The notes: generated by a model from the letters alone, not told the origin. Shown: positions 47,271 through 57,125, counted from the stretch's first letter. The stretch is 64,000 bases of DNA from Mycolicibacterium goodii (GCF_001187505.1 NZ_CP012150.1:2232001-2296000), one strand, 5' to 3'. Numbers and translations: made by a program.

Positions 47271-48537
47271 CCAGGTCGATGGTGAGACCACTTTCGACCA
47301 GGCTGAGGATGTGCCGCACCGGCGGACCCGGTAGCGGGGGAGCGGTCGAGCGGTAGACCGCCCCGGTCGGGGTGGTGTATTCGGCGAGATGCTCCCCGTC
47401 GGTGGTGGGTGCGACGGTGACGGTCCAGCCGGGGGCTTCCTTGGCGTAGTTGCAGGCTTCGCACGTGCCGAGTCCGTTGTGCGCGCTGGTGGGTCCGCCG
47501 TCGCGGGCCGGGGTGGCGTAGTCGCGGTGGCGGATCGGTGCGTCACAGTACGGGGTGCGGCAGGTTTGATCGCGTAGCCCGATGAAGGTGGCAAGCCCTT
47601 TCGGGAAGATCCGGGCCTTGGACTCCATGGCGACCAGTTGCCCGGACGTCGGATGCCGGTACAGCCGTCGCACCGCGACTCTGGTGTTCTCGTCCACGGC
47701 GGCGTCGGCGACCAGGCGGCGGGCCACCTCGGCGGGCACCGGGCCGAAATCCTGTATCCAGGCGGGTTGGTCGTCGTCGCCGAACAGGGTGCTGTCGGCC
47801 ATCACCAGGTTCAGGTTGACCGGGACGGGCGCGGCGGCGGGCCGGCCGGTGACGCGTTCGACAACGGTGTCGGCCATGACCTGGCCGCGGTTGCGGTCAT
47901 CGGAGGTGGTGTCGGCGGCCCGATTCAGCGCGGCGTAGACCGCGACGCCCTGTTTCAGCGGCAGCAGCACGGTCAGTTTGGTCATGGAGTCCGGTGCCGG
48001 GCGGATGGTGACGCGGCGGTCTTTCTCGGCTTTCGCCGAGCGGTCCAGCACCGCGCCGATGTCGAGGCGGCAGGCGATCTGTTTGGCTTCGGCGGCCACC
48101 CGGGCATCACCCCACCCGTCGAAGCGGATGGGATCGGCACACAATTCGGCGTCGAGTTGGCGGCGCAGGTGCGGTGGTAGGCAGGCGGATTCGCGGGCGA
48201 TGAGCGTGGCGCGCCATTCCGAGAGCTCCCCGGCCTCCATGGCGGCCAGGGTGTGGGGCAATTCGTCGACCAGGGCGCGGGCCAGACCGAGGTGGCGTCC
48301 ACCGGCGTGGGGGGATTCGCGCCGGGCCAACGCCACCTCGGTGGCCAGTCCCTTACCGCGCCGGGCCGTCGCTACCCCGGCGGCGGCTTCGGCGGCGCGG
48401 CGTTTCTGATCCCACAGCGCCGCCGCCCTGGCCTGCGCGGCGGCCGCCTGGGCCTTCAGGCGTTCGAACTGCTCGATGCGATCACGCAGGTCGGCCTCCG
48501 ATGCCTGCGGATCGATATCGAACATACTTTCGAACAT
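47251..48537 (-). CDS. DUF222/HNH (13E12-family) protein
   Basis: A 428-residue member of the 13E12 repeat family: a DUF222 domain (about 20-320) with QKRRAAEAAAG and AVYAALNRAADT, then an HNH nuclease domain (CRTPYCDAPIRHRDYATP...GLGTCEACNYAKEAPGW). Predicted role is DNA cleavage or mobile-element related; no activity is established. Start taken at ATG 48537; 48525 is also possible. Its 3' end overlaps the convergent acetoacetyl-CoA synthetase by 20 bases. Several M. tuberculosis relatives are SOS-induced. Confidence 0.83.
   Translation of the reverse strand: MFESMFDIDPQASEADLRDRIEQFERLKAQAAAAQARAAALWDQKRRAAEAAAGVATARRGKGLATEVALARRESPHAGGRHLGLARALVDELPHTLAAMEAGELSEWRATLIARESACLPPHLRRQLDAELCADPIRFDGWGDARVAAEAKQIACRLDIGAVLDRSAKAEKDRRVTIRPAPDSMTKLTVLLPLKQGVAVYAALNRAADTTSDDRNRGQVMADTVVERVTGRPAAAPVPVNLNLVMADSTLFGDDDQPAWIQDFGPVPAEVARRLVADAAVDENTRVAVRRLYRHPTSGQLVAMESKARIFPKGLATFIGLRDQTCRTPYCDAPIRHRDYATPARDGGPTSAHNGLGTCEACNYAKEAPGWTVTVAPTTDGEHLAEYTTPTGAVYRSTAPPLPGPPVRHILSLVESGLTIDLVTFDAA
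48518..48533 (-). promoter_or_regulatory. SOS (LexA) box candidate at the DUF222/HNH start
   Basis: TCGAACATACTTTCGA matches the mycobacterial LexA motif TCGAAC-N4-GTTCGA at 11 of 12 fixed positions. It directly follows the presumed ATG; a further GAACATGTTC palindrome (48532-48541) overlaps it. Position inside the start region would block transcription from a very near promoter, or the real start may be the next ATG. Confidence 0.5.
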
Positions 48538-48547
48538 GTTCTGAACG

Positions 48548-49732
48548 CTACACGGCACCACCGACAACCGCGCCAGGATCGGCGAGAACGGGCGCGAAGG
48601 CCAGCTCGGCGGCGCCGATCACCAGCGTGTCGGGCCCCAGGGTGGCGGGCACGATCCGCACCAGGTTGCGGGGTGCGGCCATCGTCCGCTGTGCGAGTTC
48701 TTCGCGCAGCACCGCGGCGGCGAACGCCGGGAACACCCGCAGGAATCCGCCGAGCACGACAAGCCCGGGGTTGAGCATGTTGATCGCATTGCCCAGTGCG
48801 ATGGCCAGGGCGCGGGCCTGCCGGTGCAGCTCGTCGCGCCCGGCGCAGTCCTTGATGACCGGGACGGCACCGTCGAGGTCGGCCAGCAGGTGCGTCAGCG
48901 GTGCCTGGGTCACCTCGGTTTCCAGGCAGCCGACGCTTCCGCAGTGGCATCGCCTGCGGCCGCCGACGAAGGTGTGGCCGAGTTCGCCCGCATAGCCGGC
49001 CACGCCTTGCAGGAGATCACCCGCGACGACGAAACCCGCGCCGATACCGGAAGGTCCGCCGTTGACGTAGATCAGGTCCTCGACGTCGTGGTGGCCACCG
49101 AAGAGGTGCTCGGCGATCGCGCCGACATTCGCGTCGTTGCCGGCATGGACCGGTAAACCGGTTGCCGCGCTGAGCATCTCGCCGAGCTGGACGTCATGCC
49201 AGTCCAGGTTGGGGGCCAGTTGGACGAACGACGCCCGGCCGTGCACCAGTCCGGGAACCGCCACGCCGACCGCGGTCACGGTCTGCTCCGAACGCAGCGC
49301 GCGGCGGATGTCGGCGATCGCCTCGGCGGCGATCTCGACGGTGTCGGTGGGGCTGGGGACTCCCGCCGTGGGGCGGCGCACGACGTCGAGCACCGCACCG
49401 CCCAACGACACCAGCCCGACGGTGACGGCGTCGACCTCGGGGGTGACCGCGACCGTCAGCACCCGATCGCTGGGCCGCACGATGGGACTCGGGCGTCCCA
49501 CCTGCGACACCGACGGTGCGGGCGACTCGTCGACCAGGCCCAGGGCGACGAGCTGTTCGACGAGATCCTTGGTGGTCGACCGCGACAATCCGGTGTGGCG
49601 GGTCAGGTCGGCGCGGCTGAGCGAACGGTGCCGGTGCACGAGCGTGAGCACGCTCGACAGATTGCGCCGCCGGACGTCATCGGTGCTGGTCCCGACCCGA
49701 ACGGCCCGGTTCTGCTGGGTTCGGTGGGCCAC
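48548..49732 (-). CDS. ROK-family repressor, xylose type
   Basis: A 394-residue ROK protein with an N-terminal winged helix (SRADLTRHTGLSRSTTKDLVEQLVALGLV) and a sugar-kinase-like domain with the zinc motif CHCGSVGCLE and GGFLRVF. It is divergent from xylA with a 105-base gap and so is the likely xylose-responsive repressor (XylR type). The kinase ATP motif is not obviously intact, as in regulators. Confidence 0.87.
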   Translation of the reverse strand: MAHRTQQNRAVRVGTSTDDVRRRNLSSVLTLVHRHRSLSRADLTRHTGLSRSTTKDLVEQLVALGLVDESPAPSVSQVGRPSPIVRPSDRVLTVAVTPEVDAVTVGLVSLGGAVLDVVRRPTAGVPSPTDTVEIAAEAIADIRRALRSEQTVTAVGVAVPGLVHGRASFVQLAPNLDWHDVQLGEMLSAATGLPVHAGNDANVGAIAEHLFGGHHDVEDLIYVNGGPSGIGAGFVVAGDLLQGVAGYAGELGHTFVGGRRRCHCGSVGCLETEVTQAPLTHLLADLDGAVPVIKDCAGRDELHRQARALAIALGNAINMLNPGLVVLGGFLRVFPAFAAAVLREELAQRTMAAPRNLVRIVPATLGPDTLVIGAAELAFAPVLADPGAVVGGAV

Positions 49733-49781
49733 CGCAAAACCTCCTCACATCCAGACCTTGACGTGTCTTGCGCCACATCTT

Positions 49782-49800
49782 AAGTTCGTCGTGAGAACAA
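49782..49800. promoter_or_regulatory. Inverted repeat in the ROK-xylA gap
   Basis: AAGTTC and GAACAA flank a seven-base centre (GTTC at 49784-49787, GAAC at 49795-49798). Weak candidate for the ROK repressor operator, 38 bases before the xylA start. Confidence 0.35.
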
Positions 49801-49837
49801 AATACATCCCTCACACCGCCCACTGAGGAGCACCCGC

Positions 49838-51061
49838 ATGACCGTGCTGGAGTCGAACGTCTCCGCATCAGAACCGCTCACCCCGAAACCAGGGGACAAG
49901 TTCTCGTTCGGCCTGTGGACCATCGGCTGGTCCGGCACCGACCCGTTCGGCGTCGCCACCCGGCCCGCGCTCGATGTCGTCGAGGCCGTCGAGAACCTGG
50001 CCGAACTCGGCGCCTACGGGCTGACCTTCCACGACGACGACCTGTTCCCGTTCGGCAGCTCCGACGCGGAACGGCGGCGGATGATCGACCGGTTGACCTC
50101 GGCGCTGTCCGCCACCGGCATGGTCGTGCCGATGGTGACGACGAACCTGTTCACCCAGCCCGTCTTCAAGGACGGCGGATTCACCAGCAACGACCGGTCG
50201 GTGCGACGCTTCGCACTGCGCAAGGTGCTGCGCAACATCGACCTGGCCATCGAACTCGGTGCGCAGACCTTCGTGTTGTGGGGCGGTCGCGAGGGCAGCG
50301 AATACGACTCGGCCAAGGACGTCCAGGCCGCGCTGGCGCGCTACCGCGAGGCGCTGGACCTGTTGTGCCAGTACGTGATCGACCAGGGCAGCGGCCTGCG
50401 TTTCGCCATCGAACCCAAGCCCAACGAACCACGCGGCGACATCCTGCTGCCCACGGTGGGCCACGCGCTGGCGTTCATCGACACGCTCGCGCGCCCGGAG
50501 ATGGTGGGGGTGAACCCCGAGACCGGGCACGAGCAGATGTCCGGGCTGAACTTCATGCACGGCATCGCGCAGGCCCTCTACAGCGGCAAGCTCTTCCACA
50601 TCGACCTCAACGGTCAGCGCGGCATCAAGTTCGACCAGGATCTCGTGTTCGGGCACGGCGATCTGGCCAACGCCTTCGCGCTCGTGGACCTGCTCGAACA
50701 CGGTGGTCCCGACGGCACCCCGGCGTACGAGGGCCCCCGGCACTTCGACTACAAGCCCAGCCGCACCGAGGACATCGACGGTGTGTGGGCCTCGGCCGCG
50801 GCGAACATGCGGATGTATCTGCTGCTCAAGCAGCGGGCCGCGGCGTTCCGCGCCGATCCGGCGGTGCGTGAGGCGATGGCGGCGGCCAAGGTGGGAGAAC
50901 TGCGGCAGCCGACGCTCGCGCCGGGCGAGACGTACCAGGACCTGCTGGCCGACCGCTCGGCCTTCGAGGAGTTCGACAGCGATTCCTACTTCGGCGGCAA
51001 CGGTTGCGGTTTCGTTGCGTTGCAGCAGTTGGCCATCGAACACCTGATGGGCGCGCGATGA
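49838..51061 (+). CDS. xylA: Xylose isomerase
   Basis: A 407-residue xylose isomerase (D-xylose to D-xylulose; two divalent metals). Class I type marks: [12 protein letters not shown] with catalytic His, [25 protein letters not shown] with metal Glu, [12 protein letters not shown], and [24 protein letters not shown] precedes the ATG. The substrate importer follows; xylulokinase is not in the window. Confidence 0.94.
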   Translation: MTVLESNVSASEPLTPKPGDKFSFGLWTIGWSGTDPFGVATRPALDVVEAVENLAELGAYGLTFHDDDLFPFGSSDAERRRMIDRLTSALSATGMVVPMVTTNLFTQPVFKDGGFTSNDRSVRRFALRKVLRNIDLAIELGAQTFVLWGGREGSEYDSAKDVQAALARYREALDLLCQYVIDQGSGLRFAIEPKPNEPRGDILLPTVGHALAFIDTLARPEMVGVNPETGHEQMSGLNFMHGIAQALYSGKLFHIDLNGQRGIKFDQDLVFGHGDLANAFALVDLLEHGGPDGTPAYEGPRHFDYKPSRTEDIDGVWASAAANMRMYLLLKQRAAAFRADPAVREAMAAAKVGELRQPTLAPGETYQDLLADRSAFEEFDSDSYFGGNGCGFVALQQLAIEHLMGAR

Positions 51062-51114
51062 TCGGCGGGCACCCGAGAAGCGAACGCAACCAGACCAGTC
51101 GGAGGAATTTTCAC

Positions 51115-52191
51115 GTGAAGAAGACCAGCACCCTGCTCGTCACCGCAGTCGTCGGAATCGGGCTGACCTTGACCGCATGCGGTTCAAATTCCGGCTCCGA
51201 CGCCGGGTCCGCGCAGGCCTCGGGCGGCAAGATCGGCGTCATCCTGCCGGACACCAAATCATCTGTCCGCTGGGAGACCAAGGACCGGCCCGCGCTGGAG
51301 GCCGCGTTCAAGAAGGCCGGCGTGGACTACACGATCCAGAACGCCGAAGGCTCCGCCGACACCATGACCACGATCGCCGACGGCATGATCGCCGACGGTG
51401 TCACGGTGCTGGCGATCGTCAACCTCGACTCCGACAGCGGTGCGTCGATCCAGGAGAAGGCCGCCAGCCAGGGTGTGAAGACCATCGACTACGACAGGCT
51501 CACGCTCGGCGGCTCGGCCGACGTCTACGTGTCGTTCGACAACACGAAAGTCGGTGAGCTGCAGGGCCAGGGGCTCGTCGACTGCCTGGGTGACCGGCCG
51601 GCCAACGTGGTGTTCCTCAACGGCTCGCCGACCGACAACAACGCGACGTTGTTCAGCGGCGGCGCGCACTCGGTGATCGACAAGGCGGCCAACATCAAGA
51701 TCGTCGGTGAGCAGGCGGTACCCGATTGGGACAACGACAAGGCCGTGACCATCTTCGAGCAGCTCTACACAGCCGCGGACGGCCGGGTCGACGGCGTGTA
51801 CGCGGCCAACGACGGTCTCGCGGGCTCGGTCATCTCGATCCTGGAGAAGAACAAGCGTGCCGGCCAGGTCCCCGTCACGGGCCAGGACGCGACCGTCGAG
51901 GGTCTGCAGAACATCCTTGCAGGCACACAGTGCATGACGGTCTACAAGTCGGCCACCGAGGAGGCCAACGCGCTCGCCGACGCCGCGATCGCGCTCGTCA
52001 ACGGCGAGGAGCCCAAGACCACCAGCACCAGCCGCGACGACACCGGCGGACGCGACGTCCCGTCGGTGCTGCTGACGCCGAAGTCGATCACCAAGGACAA
52101 CATCGACGTGGTGTTCGACGACGGCGGGCAGTCCAAGGACGAGGTGTGTGCGGGGCAGTTCGCGGCGATGTGCTCCGCGGCAGGAGTGTAA
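51115..52191 (+). CDS. xylF: Sugar-binding lipoprotein (XylF-like)
   Basis: A 358-residue periplasmic-binding family 1 protein, lipobox LTLTAC (Cys about residue 21). The core reads IGVILPDTKSSVRWETKDRP, ILSADG-like regions and VYAANDGLAGSVI. The GTG at 51115 follows GGAGGAA; an ATG at 51058 overlaps xylA and gives no signal peptide. Xylose is inferred from xylA; related proteins also bind glucose or arabinose. Confidence 0.88.
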   Translation: MKKTSTLLVTAVVGIGLTLTACGSNSGSDAGSAQASGGKIGVILPDTKSSVRWETKDRPALEAAFKKAGVDYTIQNAEGSADTMTTIADGMIADGVTVLAIVNLDSDSGASIQEKAASQGVKTIDYDRLTLGGSADVYVSFDNTKVGELQGQGLVDCLGDRPANVVFLNGSPTDNNATLFSGGAHSVIDKAANIKIVGEQAVPDWDNDKAVTIFEQLYTAADGRVDGVYAANDGLAGSVISILEKNKRAGQVPVTGQDATVEGLQNILAGTQCMTVYKSATEEANALADAAIALVNGEEPKTTSTSRDDTGGRDVPSVLLTPKSITKDNIDVVFDDGGQSKDEVCAGQFAAMCSAAGV

Positions 52192-52193
52192 GC

Positions 52194-52973
52194 ATGACCC
52201 CTGAGCCGATTCTCGAATTACAGGGCGTCAACAAGAGTTTCGGTGTTGTCCATGTTCTGCACGACGTGGACTTCCGGGTGTATCCCGGGCAGGTGACCGC
52301 GCTCGTCGGCGACAACGGCGCGGGGAAGTCGACGCTGGTCAAGGCGATCGCGGGCATCCACCCCATCGACTCGGGCAGCTACCTGTTCGAGGGCAGACCG
52401 GTGACCGTGCGCACGCCCAACGACGTCTCGGCGCTCGGCATCGAGGTGGTCTATCAGGACCTCGCGTTGTGCGACAACCTCGACATCGTCGAGAACATGT
52501 TCCTCGGAAGGGAACTCAGGGTCCGGGGCATGCTCGACGAGGCGCGCATGGAGACCATGGCCAGGGACGCGCTGAGATCGCTGTCGGTGCGCACGGTGAA
52601 CTCCGTGCGCCAACCGGTGTCGAGCCTGTCCGGCGGGCAACGCCAGACCGTGGCCATCGCCAAGTCGGTGCTGTGGAACTCCAAGGTGGTCCTGCTCGAC
52701 GAGCCGACCGCCGCACTCGGCGTCGCGCAGACCCGCCAGGTGATCGACCTGGTCCGCCGGTTGGCCGATCAGGGCCTCGGCGTCGTGCTGATCTCGCACA
52801 ACATGAACGACGTCTTCGACGTCGCCGACCGCATCTGTGCGCTGTACCTCGGCCGGGTGGCCGCCGACGTACCGGCGGCCAACGTCACGCACGGCCAGGT
52901 GGTCGAACTGATCACCGCGGGGCGGTCAGGCAATCTCGGCCTCGCCCCCGCCGAGGCCGCCGAGTCGATGTGA
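52194..52973 (+). CDS. xylG: Sugar ABC importer ATPase, single domain (XylG-like)
   Basis: A 259-residue ATPase: Walker A GDNGAGKSTLV, Q-loop YQDLALCDN, signature LSGGQRQTVAIAKS, Walker B VVLLDEPTAAL, switch His LISHNMNDVF. The sugar importers of enteric bacteria have two ABC domains in one ~500-residue chain; this one has a single domain and must dimerise. Two bases after the xylF stop. Confidence 0.88.
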   Translation: MTPEPILELQGVNKSFGVVHVLHDVDFRVYPGQVTALVGDNGAGKSTLVKAIAGIHPIDSGSYLFEGRPVTVRTPNDVSALGIEVVYQDLALCDNLDIVENMFLGRELRVRGMLDEARMETMARDALRSLSVRTVNSVRQPVSSLSGGQRQTVAIAKSVLWNSKVVLLDEPTAALGVAQTRQVIDLVRRLADQGLGVVLISHNMNDVFDVADRICALYLGRVAADVPAANVTHGQVVELITAGRSGNLGLAPAEAAESM

Positions 52974-52981
52974 GAGCGGTT

Positions 52982-54301
52982 GTGAACACCGATACGAATT
53001 CGAAAGACCGCGGAATGAGCATCCAGGCACCATCCGAGATATCAACTGTCAGTGAACAATCCGACGTCGGTGGCTTCGCCGGCGACACCAGGTCCGACCA
53101 GTCGTTCGGCGACGCGACGCGCAGCTACCTGCAGCGCGTGCGCGGCGGTGACATGGGCTCGCTGCCGGCCATCCTGGGCCTGGTGGTGCTGTTCATCGTG
53201 TTCGGCCTCGCCAACGACCGCTTCCTGTCGGCTCTGAACCTGGCCAACCTGATCACCCAGGCCGGATCGATCTGCGTGCTCGCCATGGGCCTGGTGTTCG
53301 TCCTGCTGCTCGGCGACATCGACCTGTCCGCCGGTGTGGCAGGCGGGGTGGCGGCGTGCGCGATGGCACTGGCCGTGGTGAATCTGGGCTGGGCATGGTG
53401 GGCTGCGGTGCTGGCCGCCATCGCCTGTGGCGCGGTGATCGGGTTGATCATCGGTGTGCTGCGCGCCAAACTCGGCATCCCGTCGTTCGTCGTCACCCTG
53501 GCGTTCTTCCTCGGGTTGCAGGGCGTGACGCTCAAGCTCATCGGTGAGGGCGGCTCGGTCCGCGTCGACGACCCGGTGATCCGCGGGCTGACGATCGCGA
53601 ATCTGCCTGTGGCGGTGGGCTGGACGATCGCACTGGTGGTGGTGCTCGCGTTCGCGGGTCTGGAGATCTACCACTACCGGCGCAAGAAGGCGCTGCACCT
53701 GACGCACTCGCCGCTCGGTGTGGTGATCGCCCGCGCGGTCGCCGTGGCGGTGGTCGTCCTCGGGGTGACGTTCGTGCTCAGCGTCAACCGCAGCGTGAAC
53801 CCCCGCGTGCAGATCAGCGGCATCCCCTATGTGCTGCCGCTGATCCTGGTGCTGCTCATCGGCATGACGGTGCTACTGCGGCGCACGGCATACGGCAGGC
53901 ACATCTACGCCGTCGGCGGCAACGCCGAGGCCGCACGCCGCGCGGGTATCTCGGTGGACCGCATCCGGGTGACGGCGTTCATCGCGTGTTCGTCGCTCGC
54001 GGCGCTGAGCGGCATCATCGCGGCGTCGTACGCGGGCAAGGTGTCGGCATCCTCGGGGGCGGGCAACACCCTGCTGTACGCGGTGGGTGCGGCCGTGATC
54101 GGTGGCACCAGCCTGTTCGGCGGCAAGGGCCGGGCATTGGACGCGGTGATCGGTGGCGTGGTGGTCGCGACCATCGCCAACGGTCTCGGCCTGCTCAACC
54201 AGTCGTCGTACATCAACTTCCTGGTGACCGGCGGCGTGCTGCTGCTGGCGGCGAGCGTGGACGCGATCTCGCGCCGCAGGCGTTCGACCTCCGGCCTCTA
54301 G
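52982..54301 (+). CDS. xylH: Sugar ABC importer permease (XylH-like)
   Basis: A 439-residue permease of the ribose/xylose type with about ten to twelve membrane segments. Marks are LVLLLGDIDLSAGVAGGV, GIPSFVVTLA and FGGKGRALDAVIGG. An N-terminal polar leader of about 50 residues precedes the first helix. The GTG at 52982 has GAGAG upstream; GTG 52970 and ATG 53015 are equally in frame. The stop overlaps the convergent aminotransferase by four bases. Confidence 0.86.
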   Translation: MNTDTNSKDRGMSIQAPSEISTVSEQSDVGGFAGDTRSDQSFGDATRSYLQRVRGGDMGSLPAILGLVVLFIVFGLANDRFLSALNLANLITQAGSICVLAMGLVFVLLLGDIDLSAGVAGGVAACAMALAVVNLGWAWWAAVLAAIACGAVIGLIIGVLRAKLGIPSFVVTLAFFLGLQGVTLKLIGEGGSVRVDDPVIRGLTIANLPVAVGWTIALVVVLAFAGLEIYHYRRKKALHLTHSPLGVVIARAVAVAVVVLGVTFVLSVNRSVNPRVQISGIPYVLPLILVLLIGMTVLLRRTAYGRHIYAVGGNAEAARRAGISVDRIRVTAFIACSSLAALSGIIAASYAGKVSASSGAGNTLLYAVGAAVIGGTSLFGGKGRALDAVIGGVVVATIANGLGLLNQSSYINFLVTGGVLLLAASVDAISRRRRSTSGL

Positions 54302-55458
54302 CCGAGCCAGGGCCCGATGCGCCGCAGCGCCTCCTCGATGTCGTGCGTCGGGCCCGCGAACGAGAACCGGACATGGGAAGTGCCACGCACCGTGTCGAAG
54401 TCGACACCCGGTGCGATGGCAACTCCCGTGTCGTTCAACAACTTCTCGCAGAACTGCAGCGAGTCGGCGGTGTACTTGCTGACGTCGGCATACACGTAGA
54501 ACGCGCCGTCGGCGGGTGCCAGCCGGTCGACGCCGAGGCCCCGCAGGCCGTTGAGGAGCAGCTGCCGGTTCTCGGCGTAGTGCGCCAGCAGCCCCTCGGT
54601 CTCGGCCAGTGATTCCGGGGTGAACGCGGCGAGCGCGGCGTACTGCGCCAGCGCAGGCGGGCAGATGGTGAAGTTGCCGGTCAGGCAGTCGACCGCGCGA
54701 CGCAGCCTCTCCGGCACCAACAGCCAGCCCAGCCGCCAGCCCGTCATCGCGAAGTACTTCGAGAAACTGTTGACCACCACGGCATCTCGTGACGTCTCCC
54801 ATGCGCATGTGGTCTCCGGCGCGCCCTCATAGACCAGGCCGTGGTAGATCTCGTCGCTGACCAGCCGCACACCCGACGCGTCGCACCACCGCGCGATGGC
54901 CGCGAGTTCCTCGGGGGCGATCACGGTGCCGGTGGGGTTGGCCGGGCTCGCGACGATCACACCCTGCACCGGGGGATCGAGCGCGTCGAGCATCGCGACG
55001 GTCGGCTGGTACCGGGTCTCGGGTCCGCACTCGATCTCCACGACCTCGCAGCCGAGCGCGGACAGGATGTTGCGGTAGCAGGGGTAGCCGGGGCTGGCGA
55101 TCGCCACGCGGTCACCCGCGTCGAAGCAGGCCAGAAACGTCAGCAGGAACCCGCCCGAGGATCCCGTGGTCAGCACGACGTCGTCGACGCCGACGTCGAT
55201 GTGGTGCCGCGCGCGGTAGGTCTGGGCGATCTGCTCGCGCAATTCGGGGATGCCCAGCGCGACGGTGTAGCCCAGCTGGTTGCGGCCGAGTGCGGCCGCG
55301 GCCGCGTCGCGCACCGGGGCGGGCGCCCCGGCACTCGGTTGGCCCGCGGACAGATTCACCAGATCACCATGGGTGCGCTGGCGTTCGGCCGCGGCCAACC
55401 ACACGTCCATCACGTAGAACGGTGGAATCCCTGCGCGAAGTGCGACGCGGTCGTTCAT
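54298..55458 (-). CDS. PLP-dependent aminotransferase (AspB-like, fold I)
   Basis: A 386-residue class I/II aminotransferase. The PLP lysine lies in NSFSKYFAMTGWRLGW; YTVALGIPELREQIA, ASPANPTGTV and SDEIYHGL are the classic motifs. In M. tuberculosis Rv3565 (aspB) sits between nat/hsaB and fadE33. Here the gene is 10 bases beyond a lyase gene on the same strand, so it may act with that gene in this organism or simply be the displaced AspB. Substrate unknown. Confidence 0.83.
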   Translation of the reverse strand: MNDRVALRAGIPPFYVMDVWLAAAERQRTHGDLVNLSAGQPSAGAPAPVRDAAAAALGRNQLGYTVALGIPELREQIAQTYRARHHIDVGVDDVVLTTGSSGGFLLTFLACFDAGDRVAIASPGYPCYRNILSALGCEVVEIECGPETRYQPTVAMLDALDPPVQGVIVASPANPTGTVIAPEELAAIARWCDASGVRLVSDEIYHGLVYEGAPETTCAWETSRDAVVVNSFSKYFAMTGWRLGWLLVPERLRRAVDCLTGNFTICPPALAQYAALAAFTPESLAETEGLLAHYAENRQLLLNGLRGLGVDRLAPADGAFYVYADVSKYTADSLQFCEKLLNDTGVAIAPGVDFDTVRGTSHVRFSFAGPTHDIEEALRRIGPWLG

Positions 55459-55468
55459 CTCACCCACG

Positions 55469-56938
55469 CTAGAGCACTCGGGCCTCGTGGTACTCGGTGT
55501 CGCCGACCAGCCGTCCGAGGTCGTCCAGCAGTGTTTCGGCGGTGGCGAGGTCGCCGCGCAGATCCCGGTCCTGGTCGTCGCGAGGCAGCACCGCGGCCAG
55601 CGACATCGCTTCGCCGACCACTCCCGTGAAGCTCTCGTGCAGGCCACGTTGCCGGAGCAGCCGGACGGCCCCGACGAGCTCGCAGCACAACAGCACCCGA
55701 TATGCGCGCACCGACCGCTCGAGCTGCAGTGCGCTCTGGGAGGCGAAGGTGGCGTCCTCCTCCATCCCGCGGGACAGTACCAATGTGCCGACGGATGCGG
55801 GCTGCGCGGCGGCGCGGATCTCGGCGATCGCGCCCGCGGCGACGTACTCGACCATCATGAGCCCGGAGGAGCCGTCCTCGGCCGATGACAGAAAAGCCTT
55901 GCGGCCGTTGGTTTCGGGATCGTTGAGCATGCGGATGCGGGAATGGGTGATCGGGGCGGTCAGTGCCATCGCCAGCGTGGTCCCGTCGAGCTCCAGCGAC
56001 AGTGCCGCCTGATAGAAGGCACCGTGATGCACCACCTGGTCGCCGTCGACGTCGAACAACGGGTTTTCCTGGGCGGTGTTCATCGTTCGTTCGAGCTGTG
56101 CGCCAAGAGATTTGAGGGCAGCGACGAGGCTGGCGTGGGCGACCGGGTAGACCCGCAATCCGTAGGGGTCCTGGATCCGGGCGGGGACATGGTCCTCGCG
56201 GCCTGCGCCGGTGGACAACGCCCGCAGGCGCGCGGCGACGGGGTCGACCTCGGGTGCGGCGGCGGCCCGGGCGGCGGCGGCCGAGAACGCCGAGGGGTTG
56301 CCGTCCAGCGCCAGGAAGCTCAGGGTGTAGATGACGCTCGACGCCCGCTCCAGCCTGTCGAGTTCGTCCACGGCAAGACAGCTGCGGCCGATGGTCAGCG
56401 CGCTGCTGCTCATGAACGGCAGCGCGCTGTCGGCATGCCACGGCGGCATCGGGCTCAACGGCCTGGTGGCCGGACGCTCACCCATCAGGGTCAGCGCGGT
56501 GCCTGCCAACGCGGCCAGGTCGCCGGTCCCGATGGACGCGTAGTGGCGTACCTCGGGCAGCGCGTCGTCGTTGAGCATCCGTTCCAGCCCGAGCAGGATC
56601 TCCGGGTCCAAACCCGCTCCGGGAACGCACAACTGCACCAGGCGCACCGCGAGCATGGCTCGGACGGTCCTGTCATCGAGTGGATCGCCCGCGTCCGTCG
56701 CATGGCTGCGCAGCAGACGCATCCCATAGGTGTCGTCTTCGGGCAGCACCGGCGTATCGCGATTGGCGCCCACACCGGTGGTGCGGCCGTAGGTGGCGAA
56801 CCGCGAGCTCAGCTCGGCGGCGTGCTCGTGCATCCGGGCGATGGCCGCGCGGACGGACGGCGGCACCGACACCTTCTCCAGGCGGTCGGCCAGTGCCACA
56901 ACGTCGGCGATCGTGCCCGCATCGTTCAGCACAATCAT
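55469..56938 (-). CDS. HAL/PAL-superfamily lyase lacking the MIO triad
   Basis: A 489-residue aromatic amino acid lyase-family protein. Family marks: catalytic Tyr50 in YGRTTGVG, His79 in LLRSHATDAG, NTAQENPLF, QDPYGLR and GMEEDATFASQSAL. The Ala-Ser-Gly that self-cyclises to MIO is replaced by Gly137-Thr138-Gly139 (SIGTGDLAAL), and the Asn of the ALxNG loop that helps MIO form is replaced in ALPFMSSSAL. So it is unlikely to be a normal histidine ammonia-lyase. Ergothionase, which eliminates trimethylamine from ergothioneine, is a known MIO-less relative (from memory). Divergent from an IclR gene and a betaine-type importer. Confidence 0.72.
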   Translation of the reverse strand: MIVLNDAGTIADVVALADRLEKVSVPPSVRAAIARMHEHAAELSSRFATYGRTTGVGANRDTPVLPEDDTYGMRLLRSHATDAGDPLDDRTVRAMLAVRLVQLCVPGAGLDPEILLGLERMLNDDALPEVRHYASIGTGDLAALAGTALTLMGERPATRPLSPMPPWHADSALPFMSSSALTIGRSCLAVDELDRLERASSVIYTLSFLALDGNPSAFSAAAARAAAAPEVDPVAARLRALSTGAGREDHVPARIQDPYGLRVYPVAHASLVAALKSLGAQLERTMNTAQENPLFDVDGDQVVHHGAFYQAALSLELDGTTLAMALTAPITHSRIRMLNDPETNGRKAFLSSAEDGSSGLMMVEYVAAGAIAEIRAAAQPASVGTLVLSRGMEEDATFASQSALQLERSVRAYRVLLCCELVGAVRLLRQRGLHESFTGVVGEAMSLAAVLPRDDQDRDLRGDLATAETLLDDLGRLVGDTEYHEARVL

Positions 56939-56989
56939 GCGAATTCCCCTTGTTTTCTTTCACTTGTGAGCGGCGCGTCCTATCATCAC

Positions 56990-57041
56990 GGAACACCGAG
57001 GCATTCCGCTAGATGGCAACGAGATTTTACGCAATGGAAAT
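56990..57041. promoter_or_regulatory. Candidate IclR operators between lyase and IclR gene
   Basis: GGAA-N10-TTCC (56990-57007) and ATTTTACGCAATGGAAAT (57024-57041) are weak inverted repeats in the 187-base divergent gap; the second includes a TGGAAAT half like the IclR consensus. Low confidence. Confidence 0.3.
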
Positions 57042-57125
57042 CAGTCGGGCGTTTGACGAAACCTCACGGCCCTACCTTCGGTCGGGCGGATAGATCGGCG
57101 AAGCAGGACGGCGAAGGAGGACGCT

